64,000 bases of DNA from Pseudonocardia benzenivorans CB1190 (GCF_000196675.2 NC_015312.1:5348501-5412500), one strand, 5' to 3'. Shown: positions 42,124 through 50,563, counted from the first letter of the stretch. Made by a program: numbers and translations. Notes: generated by a model from the sequence alone, not told the origin.

Positions 42124-43743
42124 GTGATCGACACTCTGCGGGCCGGGATCGGGGCCGCGGGCGGGACCGCGCGGGCGCTCGCGGCACTGACGCGGTCCGG
42201 TGTCGTGCGGCCCGTGCGACCCGACCGGTTGGCGGGCATGGCCTGCGGCCTGCTGCGCTACGGGATCGGGCTGGCCGCGGGCTACACCGCCGGCGCAGCG
42301 CGGCACCCGCGCCGGGCCGCGATCGTCGACGACGCGGGCGCCGTGTCCTACGCCGAGCTGCACTGGCGCACCGACCGGCTCGCGCGTGCGCTCGCAGCCC
42401 GCGGCACCGGGCCGGACGAGCCCGTCGCGCTGCTGTGCCGCAACTCCCGGCATCCCGTCGAGGTGGCCGTCGCGGCGGAGAAGATCGGCGCCGACGTCGT
42501 CCTGCTCAACAACGGGATGGCCCCGGCACAGCTCGCCGACGTGCTCGCCGACCTCGGCGTGCACACGGTCGTCGCGGACGCCGACCTGCACGACCGGCTC
42601 GCCGCCCTGCCCGAGGACGTCGGCGTCGTCGTCGCGCGGGGACCGGGCGACGGACACCCGACCTGCGAAGACCTGATCGCCGCCGACGTCGCCGGCACGC
42701 TGCCGCTGCGACCCGGCCGGAGCCGGACGGTCGTCCTCACCTCCGGCACGAGCGGCCCGCCGAAGGGCGCCCGCCGCCCGCACCCGTCGACGCTCGCGCC
42801 GGCCGCGGCGATCCTCTCGGAGATCCCGCTACGCGCGGGCGTCGGCGTGCACATCGCCGCGCCGCTGTTCCACACCTGGGGCAACGCGGCGCTGCTGCTG
42901 GCCGTCCTGCACGGCTCGACCGTGGTGCTGCGGGCCCGGTTCGACCCGGCGGACCTCCTCGACACCGTCGCGGCGCACCGGTGCGACGCCGTGTTCGCGG
43001 TGCCGGTGATGGCCCAGCGGGTGCTCGAGGCCGGTGCGCCGGGCTGGCGGGCCGGGCACGCGCCACGGATCGTCGCCGTCAGCGGTTCGGCGCTGCCCGC
43101 CGGGCTCGCCACCGCCTTCATGGACCGCTTCGGCGAGGTCCTCTACAACCTCTACGGCTCGACCGAGGTGTCGTGGGTGTCGATCGCCGGGCCGGCCGAC
43201 CTGCGCGCCGCACCCGGCACCGCGGGCCGCGCGCCCGTCGGCACCACGCTGCGCATCCTCGACGACGACGGCCGTCCCGTCCCGCCGGGGGTCGAGGGCC
43301 GGGTGTTCGTCGGCAACGACCTGCCGTTCGAGGGTTACACGGGCGGCGCGTCCGACGTCGAGCGACGGGAGGGCCTGCTCGGCACGGGCGACGTCGGGAA
43401 GCTCGACGAGCACGGCCTGCTGCACCTCACGGGACGTGCCGACGACATGATCGTCTCCGGCGGGGAGAACGTGCACCCCGGGCCGGTGGAGGACGTCATC
43501 GCCGCGCGTGAGGAGGTGCGCGAGGTGGCGGTCGTCGGCGTTCCGGACGATGAGTACGGGCAGCGGCTCGCGGCCTACGTCGTCGCGGAGCCGGGGGCGG
43601 ACGTCGACGCCGACGCGCTGCGCGAGGCGGTCCGGTCCCGGCTGTCGCGGTTCGCGGTCCCGCGCGACGTCGTCGTGGTCGACGCGCTGCCGCGCAGCCA
43701 GACCGGCAAGATCGTCCGGCGCGACCTCCCGCCGCCGCGCTGA
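42124..43743 (+). CDS. AMP-dependent acyl-CoA synthetase (FadD-like)
   Basis: 539 aa. Adenylation motif TSGTSGPPKGARR (P-loop), YGSTE, TGDVGKLDEHG and the catalytic-lysine C-terminal block LPRSQTGKIVRR. The first 60 residues are a helical extension. Activates a fatty or aromatic acid to its CoA ester. The downstream neighbour is an acyl-CoA dehydrogenase-like gene, fitting a beta-oxidation type step. The GTG start follows GACACT by 6 nt. A duplicated segment of about 31 bp lies at its stop. Confidence 0.9.
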   Translation: MIDTLRAGIGAAGGTARALAALTRSGVVRPVRPDRLAGMACGLLRYGIGLAAGYTAGAARHPRRAAIVDDAGAVSYAELHWRTDRLARALAARGTGPDEPVALLCRNSRHPVEVAVAAEKIGADVVLLNNGMAPAQLADVLADLGVHTVVADADLHDRLAALPEDVGVVVARGPGDGHPTCEDLIAADVAGTLPLRPGRSRTVVLTSGTSGPPKGARRPHPSTLAPAAAILSEIPLRAGVGVHIAAPLFHTWGNAALLLAVLHGSTVVLRARFDPADLLDTVAAHRCDAVFAVPVMAQRVLEAGAPGWRAGHAPRIVAVSGSALPAGLATAFMDRFGEVLYNLYGSTEVSWVSIAGPADLRAAPGTAGRAPVGTTLRILDDDGRPVPPGVEGRVFVGNDLPFEGYTGGASDVERREGLLGTGDVGKLDEHGLLHLTGRADDMIVSGGENVHPGPVEDVIAAREEVREVAVVGVPDDEYGQRLAAYVVAEPGADVDADALREAVRSRLSRFAVPRDVVVVDALPRSQTGKIVRRDLPPPR

Positions 43744-43795
43744 CCCTCGACCCGTGCACGTCCCGCCGCGCTGACCACGACCCCGCGCACCTCCC
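43734..43795. repeat. Degenerate 31-bp tandem duplication at the acyl-CoA synthetase stop
   Basis: GCCGCGCTGACC...GTGCACGTCCC (43734-43764) is repeated as GCCGCGCTGACC...GCGCACCTCCC (43765-43795), with a truncated third copy after it. The unit carries the gene's own TGA. Confidence 0.6.
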
Positions 43796-43817
43796 CGCCG
43801 CCGCGCCCCCGACCCGT

Positions 43818-43867
43818 GCGCAACGTCACCGTCGTCCCGCGCGATCGACCGGACCATGAGGTTGCGC
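43818..43867. repeat. 50-bp stem-loop repeat, copy 4
   Basis: GCGCAACGTCACCGTCGTCC ... GGACCATGAGGTTGCGC, 50 bp end to end, with the conserved GCGCAAC/GTTGCGC tips. Confidence 0.85.
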
Positions 43868-43879
43868 CCCCTACGCCGA

Positions 43880-43929
43880 GCGCAACCCCACCGTCGTCCC
43901 GCACGGCCGGCCGGACCGTGAGGTTGCGC
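43880..43929. repeat. 50-bp stem-loop repeat, copy 5
   Basis: GCGCAACCCCACCGTCGTCC ... GGACCGTGAGGTTGCGC, 12 bp after copy 4. The pair separates the acyl-CoA synthetase gene from the acyl-CoA dehydrogenase gene. Confidence 0.85.
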
Positions 43930-43963
43930 CCGGAGGTCGCCGGGGGTGACGTAGCGTCGCTGC

Positions 43964-45127
43964 GTGCCGACCGTCGAGGAGTTGTTCGCGCCGCCGCCCG
44001 AGGTCGCCGCCCACCCGGCCGTCACGGCGATGACCCGGCTGTGCGACGACGTGATCGGCCCGCACGCCCCGGCCGCCGACGATCCCGCCCGCGGTGTCGA
44101 CCCCGCTCACCTGCGGGCGCTCGCCGCGGCGGGCCTGCTGTCGGTGCGGGTGCCCGTCGCCGAGGGCGGGTTCGGCGCGACGCAGCGCGTCGACATCGAG
44201 ACCGTCGAGCTGCTCGCCGGGGCGTGCGGGGCGACGTGGTTCGTCGTGACCCAGCACCGCAACCCGCAGGGCGACTCCGCCGGCCCCATCAAGGGCGTCC
44301 CGGAGCACGCCTACCGCCGCGGACCCGCCGCGGCCCGGCACCGTCCCGGCCTCGCGGCGGGCACGACGGCGGCCGGCATCGCGATCGCGCACATCCGGCG
44401 CCCCGGCACCCCCGCGGTACGCGCCGATCCCGCACCCGGCGGCGGCTGGCGCCTCACCGGCACGGCCGACTGGTGCACCGGCTGGGGCCTCACCGACGTG
44501 ACGATGGTCGCGGCCCATACGTCGGCGGGCACGACGGCGTCCGGCCGGTTCGTGTTCGCCCTGGTCCCGACGGCACAGCGGCCGGGACTGCGGGCCGGCC
44601 CGCCGCAGCCGCTGGCGGTCATGGGTGGCACCCGGACCGTTGCGCTCCAGCTCGACGACATGGCCGTCGCGCCCGACGAGGTGCTGCTCGACGTCGACGC
44701 CCAGGCCTGGCTCGCGGCCGACGCGGTCCGCACCGCCGACACCCGTCCCGCGACGCTCGGCCTGCTGCGCCGGGTGCTCGTGGAGCTGGAACGCCTCGGC
44801 GTGCAGCGCGACCGGCCGGAGGCGGTCGACGCGGCCCTGCAGCTCGGTGAACGCGGCGCGGCGCTGCGCGCCGAGGCCCACGCGCTGCTGGTCGACGTCC
44901 CGGCCGGCGAACGGCTGCGCGAGCGGGCACAGCTGCGCGGGGAGATCGCCGAGCTGACGGTCCGGTCGGCCAACGCGCTGGTCGCCGCCCGCGCGGGCAG
45001 CGCGATGCTGCTGTCCTCGCCGGAGCAGCGGTGGGCCCGGGAGGCATCGTTCCACCTGGTCCAGGGCCAGACGGAGCTCCTGCGCCGCACGCAGCTCGCG
45101 GCGTTCGCCCACCCGGGTCAGCACTGA
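43964..45127 (+). CDS. Acyl-CoA dehydrogenase family protein
   Basis: 387 aa with the ACAD N-terminal helical domain (HLRALAAAGLLSVRVPVAEGGFGA), the middle beta domain (GTADWCTGWGLTDVTMVAA, where FAD and substrate bind) and the C-terminal helices. The catalytic glutamate position is not evident, so it may be a diverged member (monooxygenase-like or DszC-like). The GTG is 6 nt after TAGCGT, so leaderless; the preceding DNA holds two 50-bp repeats. Confidence 0.85.
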   Translation: MPTVEELFAPPPEVAAHPAVTAMTRLCDDVIGPHAPAADDPARGVDPAHLRALAAAGLLSVRVPVAEGGFGATQRVDIETVELLAGACGATWFVVTQHRNPQGDSAGPIKGVPEHAYRRGPAAARHRPGLAAGTTAAGIAIAHIRRPGTPAVRADPAPGGGWRLTGTADWCTGWGLTDVTMVAAHTSAGTTASGRFVFALVPTAQRPGLRAGPPQPLAVMGGTRTVALQLDDMAVAPDEVLLDVDAQAWLAADAVRTADTRPATLGLLRRVLVELERLGVQRDRPEAVDAALQLGERGAALRAEAHALLVDVPAGERLRERAQLRGEIAELTVRSANALVAARAGSAMLLSSPEQRWAREASFHLVQGQTELLRRTQLAAFAHPGQH

Positions 45128-45195
45128 CGTCCGTCACCCCGGCCGCGCGACGGATCGACCACCCGTCGCGACGCGGGTTTGGGCACAGTGGAGGC

Positions 45196-45705
45196 ATGCA
45201 GCCGACGGCCGCCCTCGCGCTCCCCCTGCGCCCGCCCGCGCACCGGGTCGATCCCCGTGCCGTCCAGTGGTGGCGCCTGCAGGGGCTGGTGGCTCTCGTC
45301 GTCCTGGCCGGGCCGCAGCTCGTCGTCTGGCTCGCGCTCGGTGCGTCGGCCCCGTTCTGGCTGCTGCTGACGACGATCCTCACCGCGCTGGCCGCCGCCG
45401 TGTACACGCTGGTCGTGCCGCCGATCCGGTACCGCATCCACCGCTGGGAGATCACCGACGAGGCGGTCTACACGCGGTCGGGGCTGGTCGTGCGCGAATG
45501 GCGGATCGCGCCGATCTCGCGCGTGCAGACCGTCGACACCGAGCACGGGCCCCTGCAGCAGTGGCTCACGCTCGCGAGCGTCACGGTGACGACGGCGTCG
45601 GCCCGCGGCCCGGTCACCATCCACGGCCTCGCCGCCGACGACGCCGCCGAGCTCGCCCGGGTGCTCACCGAGACCACGCAGGCCACGCCGGGGGACGCGA
45701 CGTGA
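45196..45705 (+). CDS. PH domain membrane protein (YdbS-like)
   Basis: 169 aa. Two TM helices (about 30-52 and 56-76), then a bacterial PH (bPH_2) domain: YRIHRWEITDEAVYTRSGLVVREWRIAPISRVQTVDTEHGPLQQ in pattern. YdbS/YdbT pairs confer resistance to membrane-acting compounds in Bacillus. The stop overlaps the next start by GTGA, so both are made as a unit. Confidence 0.87.
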   Translation: MQPTAALALPLRPPAHRVDPRAVQWWRLQGLVALVVLAGPQLVVWLALGASAPFWLLLTTILTALAAAVYTLVVPPIRYRIHRWEITDEAVYTRSGLVVREWRIAPISRVQTVDTEHGPLQQWLTLASVTVTTASARGPVTIHGLAADDAAELARVLTETTQATPGDAT

Positions 45706-47357
45706 CCGACGTCGGCGCGGAGGTCCCGTGGCGGCGCCTGGACGGGAGGATGCTGGTCGTCGCGCCGATGCAGCACGTCGTGCGGCTGCTCCCGCTGCTG
45801 GTGATCCTGCTGTTCACCGGCCGCGGCGACCCCGTGCGGCTGTGGATCACCCTGGGCATCACGGTGGCGCTCGTCGTGCTCGGCCTCGTCCGTTGGAAGA
45901 CGACGCGGTACCGGATCACGCCCGACCGCGTCGAGCTGCACAGCGGCTGGGTCCGGCGGCAGCGCCGCTCGGTGCCGCGCGACCGGCTGCGCACCGTCGA
46001 CGTCACCTCGACGCTGCTGCACCGCGTCTTCGGGCTCGGCGTCCTGCACGTGCGCGGCGCCTCGCACGCCTCGGCCGACCACCACGGCCTCAAGCTCGAC
46101 GCGGTCAGCGTCGCGGAGGCGGGCCGGCTGCGCCGCGAGCTGCTGCAGTCGTCCCCGGCACCGGGAGGCGTCGGCGGCAGGACGCCGGGCCCGGACCAGG
46201 CGGCCGACGCCCCGGACGCTCCCGGCGCTCCCGGCGAGGTCCTGAGCGGCGATGGTCGCCGTGGCGACCATCGCCACTCCCGGGTGCTGTCGGTGCTGCG
46301 CTGGCCCTGGATCCGGTTCGCGCCGCTCACCACGTCCGCGCTGGCCGGGACGGGCGTGCTGATCGCGGCGGTGTGGAACGTCGTGAGCGAGCTGGGCGTA
46401 CGGCCACGCGACCTGCCGTTCGCCGCGGACTTCGAGCAGCGCGTCCTCGGCGCGGCGATCTGGCTGACGGTCGGGTTCCTCGCGCTCGCGCTGCTCGTCG
46501 TCGCCGTGCTGGGCGCGCTGCTGATGTTCACCGAGCGCTGGTGGGGCTACCGGCTCACCCGTGACGACGAGGGCACCCTGCGCGTCCACCGCGGACTGCT
46601 GACCCGGCGCTCGCTGTCGGTGGCCGGCAACCGGCTGCGCGGCGTTCTCGTCAGCGAGCCGCTGCTGCTGCGCGCCGGACGCGGCGCCCAGACCCGGGTC
46701 CTCGCGACCGGGCTGGGCCGCGGCAGCCAGGGCGGCGCACTACAGCCCCCGGCGTCCAGGTCCGAGACACACGCACTGGCGGCCCTCGTCGCGGGCGAGC
46801 CCGTCGAACGGTCGACGCTGGCGCCGCTGCGCCGCCACCCGCGCCGGGCGTTGTGGCGCAGGCTCACCCGCGCGGTCGGTCCGGCGCTCGTGGTGTGCGC
46901 AGCGGGCTGGACGGTCGCGTCGACCGTCGCGGGCTGGAGCTGGCTCGGCCCGCTCACGACGGCACTCGCCGCCCTCGCCGTCCCGCTGGCGCTCGACCGC
47001 TACCGCAACCTCGGACACCTGCTCACCGACCGCCATCTCGTCACCCGCTGGGGCGGGCTGCACCGGCACACCGTCGTGCTGGAACGCAGCGGCGTCATCG
47101 GCTGGCGGCTGCGGCAGAGCGTCTTCCAGCGCCGCGTCGGGCTCGTCACGGTCGAGGCGGTCACCGCCGCGGGCGACGGCGGCTACCGCGTGACGGACGT
47201 GACCGCCGCCGACGGCGTCGCCCTCGCCGCGGCGGTCACCCCGTCGGTGCTCGCCGACCTCCGCCGGTCAGCGCCGCCGGGTGCCGAAGAGGCCCCGGGT
47301 GATCTCGCGGCCCAGTGCGCTGGCCGCGGACCGCAGGAACGACTTGACCACCGGTGA
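45702..47357 (+). CDS. Multi-PH-domain membrane protein (YdbT-like)
   Basis: 551 aa with three bPH_2 domains, each behind paired TM helices: about 60-150, 280-350 and 430-520. The linker between the first two (about 152-195) is Pro/Ala/Gly-rich and contains GDGRRGDHRHS, which is encoded by a copy of the 32-bp palindrome found at 13176. The C-terminal 90 bp overlap the end of the convergent HerA-like gene. Membrane scaffold role inferred from the YdbS/YdbT family. Confidence 0.85.
   Translation: MTDVGAEVPWRRLDGRMLVVAPMQHVVRLLPLLVILLFTGRGDPVRLWITLGITVALVVLGLVRWKTTRYRITPDRVELHSGWVRRQRRSVPRDRLRTVDVTSTLLHRVFGLGVLHVRGASHASADHHGLKLDAVSVAEAGRLRRELLQSSPAPGGVGGRTPGPDQAADAPDAPGAPGEVLSGDGRRGDHRHSRVLSVLRWPWIRFAPLTTSALAGTGVLIAAVWNVVSELGVRPRDLPFAADFEQRVLGAAIWLTVGFLALALLVVAVLGALLMFTERWWGYRLTRDDEGTLRVHRGLLTRRSLSVAGNRLRGVLVSEPLLLRAGRGAQTRVLATGLGRGSQGGALQPPASRSETHALAALVAGEPVERSTLAPLRRHPRRALWRRLTRAVGPALVVCAAGWTVASTVAGWSWLGPLTTALAALAVPLALDRYRNLGHLLTDRHLVTRWGGLHRHTVVLERSGVIGWRLRQSVFQRRVGLVTVEAVTAAGDGGYRVTDVTAADGVALAAAVTPSVLADLRRSAPPGAEEAPGDLAAQCAGRGPQERLDHR
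46246..46277. repeat. 32-bp palindrome (copy 2), inside a coding sequence
   Basis: GCGGCGATGGTCGCC then GT then GGCGACCATCGCCAC, differing from the perfect palindrome at 13176-13207 at two positions. It sits in the linker between two PH domains and keeps the frame open. Confidence 0.8.
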
Positions 47358-48830
47358 GCCCAGCACCTCGGCGACCATCCCCGGCTCCTCCTTCTCCCGG
47401 CGCCGCGGGGCCTGCGGGGGCGGCGGCGGGGCGTCGACGGGCACGGCCTCCGGGGGCGGCGGCGTGGCGATCTTCGCGGTGAGCTTCTCGTAGGCCGACT
47501 CACGGTCGACGGTCTCGCCGTACCTGCCGTACAACGGGGACGCCTTGGCGGCCTCGGTGACGGCCGGCTCGCCGATCGCCGCCATGAGCGAGCGCGGGGC
47601 CCGCATCCGGGCCCAGGCGACGGGCGTCGGCGCCCCGCGCTCCGACAGCACGGTCACGATCGCCTCGCCGGTGCCCAGCGAGGTGAGCGCCTCCTCGAGG
47701 TCGTAGACCTTCGACGTCGGGTAGGTCTTGACGGTGCGCGCCAGCGCCTTCTGGTCCTCCGGGGTGAAGGCGCGCAGGGCGTGCTGGATCCGGGCACCGA
47801 GCTGCGAGAGCACCGCGTTGGGGACGTCGGTGGGCAGCTGGGTGCAGAAGAACACCCCGACGCCCTTGGACCGGATGAGCTTCACGGTCTGCTCGATGCG
47901 CTCCAGGAACGCCTTCGACGCGTCGGTGAACAGCAGGTGCGCCTCGTCGAAGAAGAACACGAGCTTGGGCTTGTCGAGGTCGCCCGCCTCGGGGAGCTCC
48001 TCGTAGAGCTCGGCGAGCAGCCACATCAGGAACGTCGAGAAGAGCTTGGGGTTGGCGGCCTGGTCGGCGAGCTCGAGCAGCGAGACGACGCCCTTGCCGT
48101 CGACCTGACGGATGAGGTCGGCGGGGTCGAACTCGGGCTCGCCGAAGAAGTGGTCCCCGCCCTGCGCCTCGAGGTTGACCAGGGCGCGCAGGATGACCCC
48201 GGCCGTCGCGGGCGAGACGCCGCCGATGCCCTTGAGGTCGGCCTTGCCCTCGTCGGAGGTGAGGTGCTGGATGACCGCGCGGAGGTCCTTGGTGTCGAGC
48301 AACGGCAGCTGCTGCTGGTCGGCCCAGTGGAAGATCAGGCCGAGCGTCGACTCCTGGGTGTCGTTGAGGTCGAGCACCTTCGACAGCAGGATCGGGCCGA
48401 ACTGGGTCAGGGTCGCGCGGATCGGCACGGCGGCCGACGGCGCCCCGAGCGAGAGGAACTCGACGGGGTAGGCGGTGGGCGTCCAGTCGTCGCCGGTGTC
48501 CTCGGCGCGCGACCGGATCTTCGGCCCGTCCTCGCCGGGCCTCGCCATGCCGGACAGGTCGCCCTTGACGTCGGCGAGCAGCACCGGGACACCCGCGTCG
48601 GACAGCTGGCCGGCCAGGCACTGCAACGTCTTCGTCTTGCCGGTGCCGGTGGCGCCCGCGACCAGACCGTGCCGGTTCAGCGTCGCGAACGGGATGCGCA
48701 CCTTGGCCGACGGGTCGACCGCCCCGTCGACGAGCACCGTGCCGAGCTCGAGCGCGAGCCCCTCGGTGGCGTAGCCGGACGCGATCTGCTGGGCCGCGGT
48801 CACCGGATCGGCGTTCGTGTTCTCCCCCAC
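47268..48830 (-). CDS. HerA-like ATPase (DUF853 family)
   Basis: 520 aa. Walker A GATGTGKTKT (59-68), VLLADVKGDLSG, Walker B LVFFFDEAHLLF (about 282-293), an Arg-finger-like TQLPTD segment. The C-terminal 60 residues are Pro-rich with a final VVKSFLRSAASALGREITRGLFG helix. Family members resemble the HerA/FtsK DNA translocases but their role is unknown. The GTG is 8 nt after TAGAGT (48839-48844 reverse), next to the orn promoter. Confidence 0.88.
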   Translation of the reverse strand: MGENTNADPVTAAQQIASGYATEGLALELGTVLVDGAVDPSAKVRIPFATLNRHGLVAGATGTGKTKTLQCLAGQLSDAGVPVLLADVKGDLSGMARPGEDGPKIRSRAEDTGDDWTPTAYPVEFLSLGAPSAAVPIRATLTQFGPILLSKVLDLNDTQESTLGLIFHWADQQQLPLLDTKDLRAVIQHLTSDEGKADLKGIGGVSPATAGVILRALVNLEAQGGDHFFGEPEFDPADLIRQVDGKGVVSLLELADQAANPKLFSTFLMWLLAELYEELPEAGDLDKPKLVFFFDEAHLLFTDASKAFLERIEQTVKLIRSKGVGVFFCTQLPTDVPNAVLSQLGARIQHALRAFTPEDQKALARTVKTYPTSKVYDLEEALTSLGTGEAIVTVLSERGAPTPVAWARMRAPRSLMAAIGEPAVTEAAKASPLYGRYGETVDRESAYEKLTAKIATPPPPEAVPVDAPPPPPQAPRRREKEEPGMVAEVLGSPVVKSFLRSAASALGREITRGLFGTRRR

Positions 48831-48861
48831 GTCGGCGGACTCTAGCGCCTAGGGTGGCGGG

Positions 48862-49476
48862 ATGAACGACCGTCTGGTGTGGATCGACTGCGAGATGACG
48901 GGTCTCGACCTGCAGCGCGACGCACTGATCGAGATCGCCGTGCTCGTGACCGACGGGGACCTCAACGTCCTCGGCGAAGGTGTCGACGTCGTCATCCACG
49001 CCGACGAGTCCGCCCTCGCCGCGATGCCCGACGTCGTGCGCGACATGCACGCCCGCTCCGGCCTCACCGAGGAGGTGCGGCGCTCGACGGTGACGCTCCA
49101 GGAGGCCGAGCAGGCCGTGCTGGCCTACGTGCGCGAGCACGTCCCCGACCCGGTGTCGGCGCCACTGGCGGGCAACTCGATCGCCACCGACCGCGGCTTC
49201 CTCGCCCGCGACATGCCGGAGCTCGACGCGCACCTGCACTACCGGATGGTCGACGTCAGCTCGATCAAGGAGCTGTGCCGGCGCTGGTTCCCGCGGGTGT
49301 TCTACGCCAAGCCCGAGAAGGGCCTGGCGCACCGCGCGCTCGCCGACATCCGCGAGTCGATCCGGGAGCTCGCGTACTACCGCGCGACGCTGTTCGTCGC
49401 ACCCCCCGGACCGACGTCCGAGCAGGCCCAGGCGGCGGCCGCGGCGGTGTCGGGGTCCGGTGTCGAAGCCCGCTGA
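48862..49476 (+). CDS. orn: Oligoribonuclease
   Basis: 204 aa. DEDDh exonuclease: WIDCEMTGLD with catalytic Asp9/Glu11, NSIATDRGFL with Asp, and KGLAHRALADI with His and Asp. It degrades 2-5 nt RNAs and pGpG. The ATG is 6 nt after TAGGGT (48850-48855), so probably leaderless, and the -10 lies only 6 bp from that of the divergent HerA-like gene. The next gene is tRNA-His, a neighbour common in actinobacteria. Confidence 0.95.
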   Translation: MNDRLVWIDCEMTGLDLQRDALIEIAVLVTDGDLNVLGEGVDVVIHADESALAAMPDVVRDMHARSGLTEEVRRSTVTLQEAEQAVLAYVREHVPDPVSAPLAGNSIATDRGFLARDMPELDAHLHYRMVDVSSIKELCRRWFPRVFYAKPEKGLAHRALADIRESIRELAYYRATLFVAPPGPTSEQAQAAAAAVSGSGVEAR

Positions 49477-49500
49477 GGGGGGCGCTACGATCGTTCACGT

Positions 49501-49518
49501 CACGGGCTGACGCCCGTG
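49501..49518. terminator. Hairpin between orn and tRNA-His
   Basis: CACGGGC-TGAC-GCCCGTG, a perfect 7-bp stem with a 4-nt loop, 25 bp after the orn stop. No T-run; may end orn or be processed with the tRNA precursor. Confidence 0.4.
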
Positions 49519-49524
49519 CCGATG

Positions 49525-49597
49525 GTGGGTGTAGCTCAGCTGGTAGAGCACCTGGTTGTGGTCCAGGAAGTCGCGGGTTCAAGTCCCGTCACTCACC
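49525..49597 (+). tRNA. tRNA-His (anticodon GTG)
   Basis: Full cloverleaf: acceptor GTGGGTG with CACTCAC (one G-T pair), D loop TAGCTCAGCTGGTAGAGC, anticodon stem CCTGG/CCAGG with loop TTGTGGT, T arm GCGGGTTCAAGTCCCGT in pattern. The extra G at -1 (49524) pairs with the C73 discriminator as in all histidine tRNAs. CCA is not encoded. Confidence 0.97.
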
Positions 49598-49705
49598 CGG
49601 AGCGCGGTGCCCCACCGCGCAGGGGCCGGAAAGCGCTGTGATAGCGTTCCGAAGGCGCCGGGCGGTGGGGCGCAGCAGTTCCGGGAAGCGACAATTCAAT
49701 ACTCT

Positions 49706-49781
49706 GCGCCGCTAGCTCAATTGGCAGAGCAGCTGGCTCTTAACCAGCGGGTTCGGGGTTCGAGTCCCTGGCGGCGCACCA
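49706..49781 (+). tRNA. tRNA-Lys (anticodon CTT)
   Basis: Acceptor GCGCCGC pairs with GCGGCGC. D loop TAGCTCAATTGGCAGAGC, anticodon stem GCTGG/CCAGC with loop CTCTTAA, T loop GGTTCGAGTC. CCA is encoded at 49779-49781. Followed directly by an intrinsic terminator. Confidence 0.97.
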
Positions 49782-49785
49782 TCTC

Positions 49786-49822
49786 TGACCTGGAAGGATT
49801 CATATCCTTCCAGGTCATTTTT
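49786..49822 (+). terminator. Intrinsic terminator after tRNA-Lys
   Basis: TGACCTGGAAGGAT (49786-49799), loop TCAT, ATCCTTCCAGGTCA (49804-49817), then TTTTT. A 14-bp perfect stem with a T-run, the clearest rho-independent terminator in the window. Confidence 0.95.
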
Positions 49823-49993
49823 CTGTCTCGCTCGGGCCGATCGGTCACCACTGTTCTTCGGGTGCCTATACGGCGAGAACGGTCGGCCGCATCCCGTCCG
49901 ATGCCTTCCAACAGGTGCGGACGGGGGTCTGCGGTATTCGGCACGAAACCGTGCCCCGGGCGCGTGACGACCAGGGCCGGGCCAAGGGCGCGC

Positions 49994-50563
49994 TCACGGA
50001 TCGATCCTGCCGTCCCACTCCGGCGGGGCCACGTCGGGGACTCCGACGCGGGCCAGCGCCCGGCGGACGGTGTGGTCGACGACGTCGTCGAGGGTCTGCG
50101 GCCGTGCGTAGAAGGCGGGCACCGGTGGCATGACGATCGCCCCGGCCTCGGCGGCGGCGGTCATGGTGCGTAGGTGCCCGAGGTGGAGAGGCGTCTCGCG
50201 GACCATGAGCAGCAGCGGTCTGCCCTCCTTGAGGCAGACGTCGGCGGAGCGGGCGATCAGGTCGTCGGCGTGACAGTGGGCCACGGCCGAGAGTGTCTTG
50301 ATCGAGCACGGCACGACGAGCATGGCGTGCACGCCGAACGAGCCGGACGCGATGGGCGCCCCGATCGCCGACGGCCGGTGCACGACGTCGGCGAGCTTCT
50401 CCAGGCCACGGACGTCGAGGTCGCACTCGTGGCGCAGCGTGAGCGCGGCGGCGTGGGAGACGACGAGGTGGGTCTCGACGCCGCCGGTGTCGTGCAGCAG
50501 CTGCAGGGTGCGGACGCCGTAGACGGCGCCGCTCGCGCCGGTCATGGCGACGACCACCCTCAC
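49994..50563 (-). CDS. ubiX: UbiX-family flavin prenyltransferase
   Basis: 189 aa. VAMTGASGAVYGVRTLQLL at the N-terminus (FMN loop), VVPCSIKTLSAVAHCHADDL, and RETPLHLGHLRTM. The enzyme joins dimethylallyl phosphate to FMN to make prenyl-FMN, the cofactor of UbiD decarboxylases. A UbiD gene is 3.7 kb away on the divergent arm, its obvious client. The GTG start overlaps the stop of the amidohydrolase gene by 4 bp, so the two are coupled. Confidence 0.93.
   Translation of the reverse strand: MRVVVAMTGASGAVYGVRTLQLLHDTGGVETHLVVSHAAALTLRHECDLDVRGLEKLADVVHRPSAIGAPIASGSFGVHAMLVVPCSIKTLSAVAHCHADDLIARSADVCLKEGRPLLLMVRETPLHLGHLRTMTAAAEAGAIVMPPVPAFYARPQTLDDVVDHTVRRALARVGVPDVAPPEWDGRIDP

Noticed and set aside
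45702..47357. Multi-PH gene as a pseudogene because of the palindrome insert
   Set aside because: The frame stays open through the insert and the downstream PH domains are intact.
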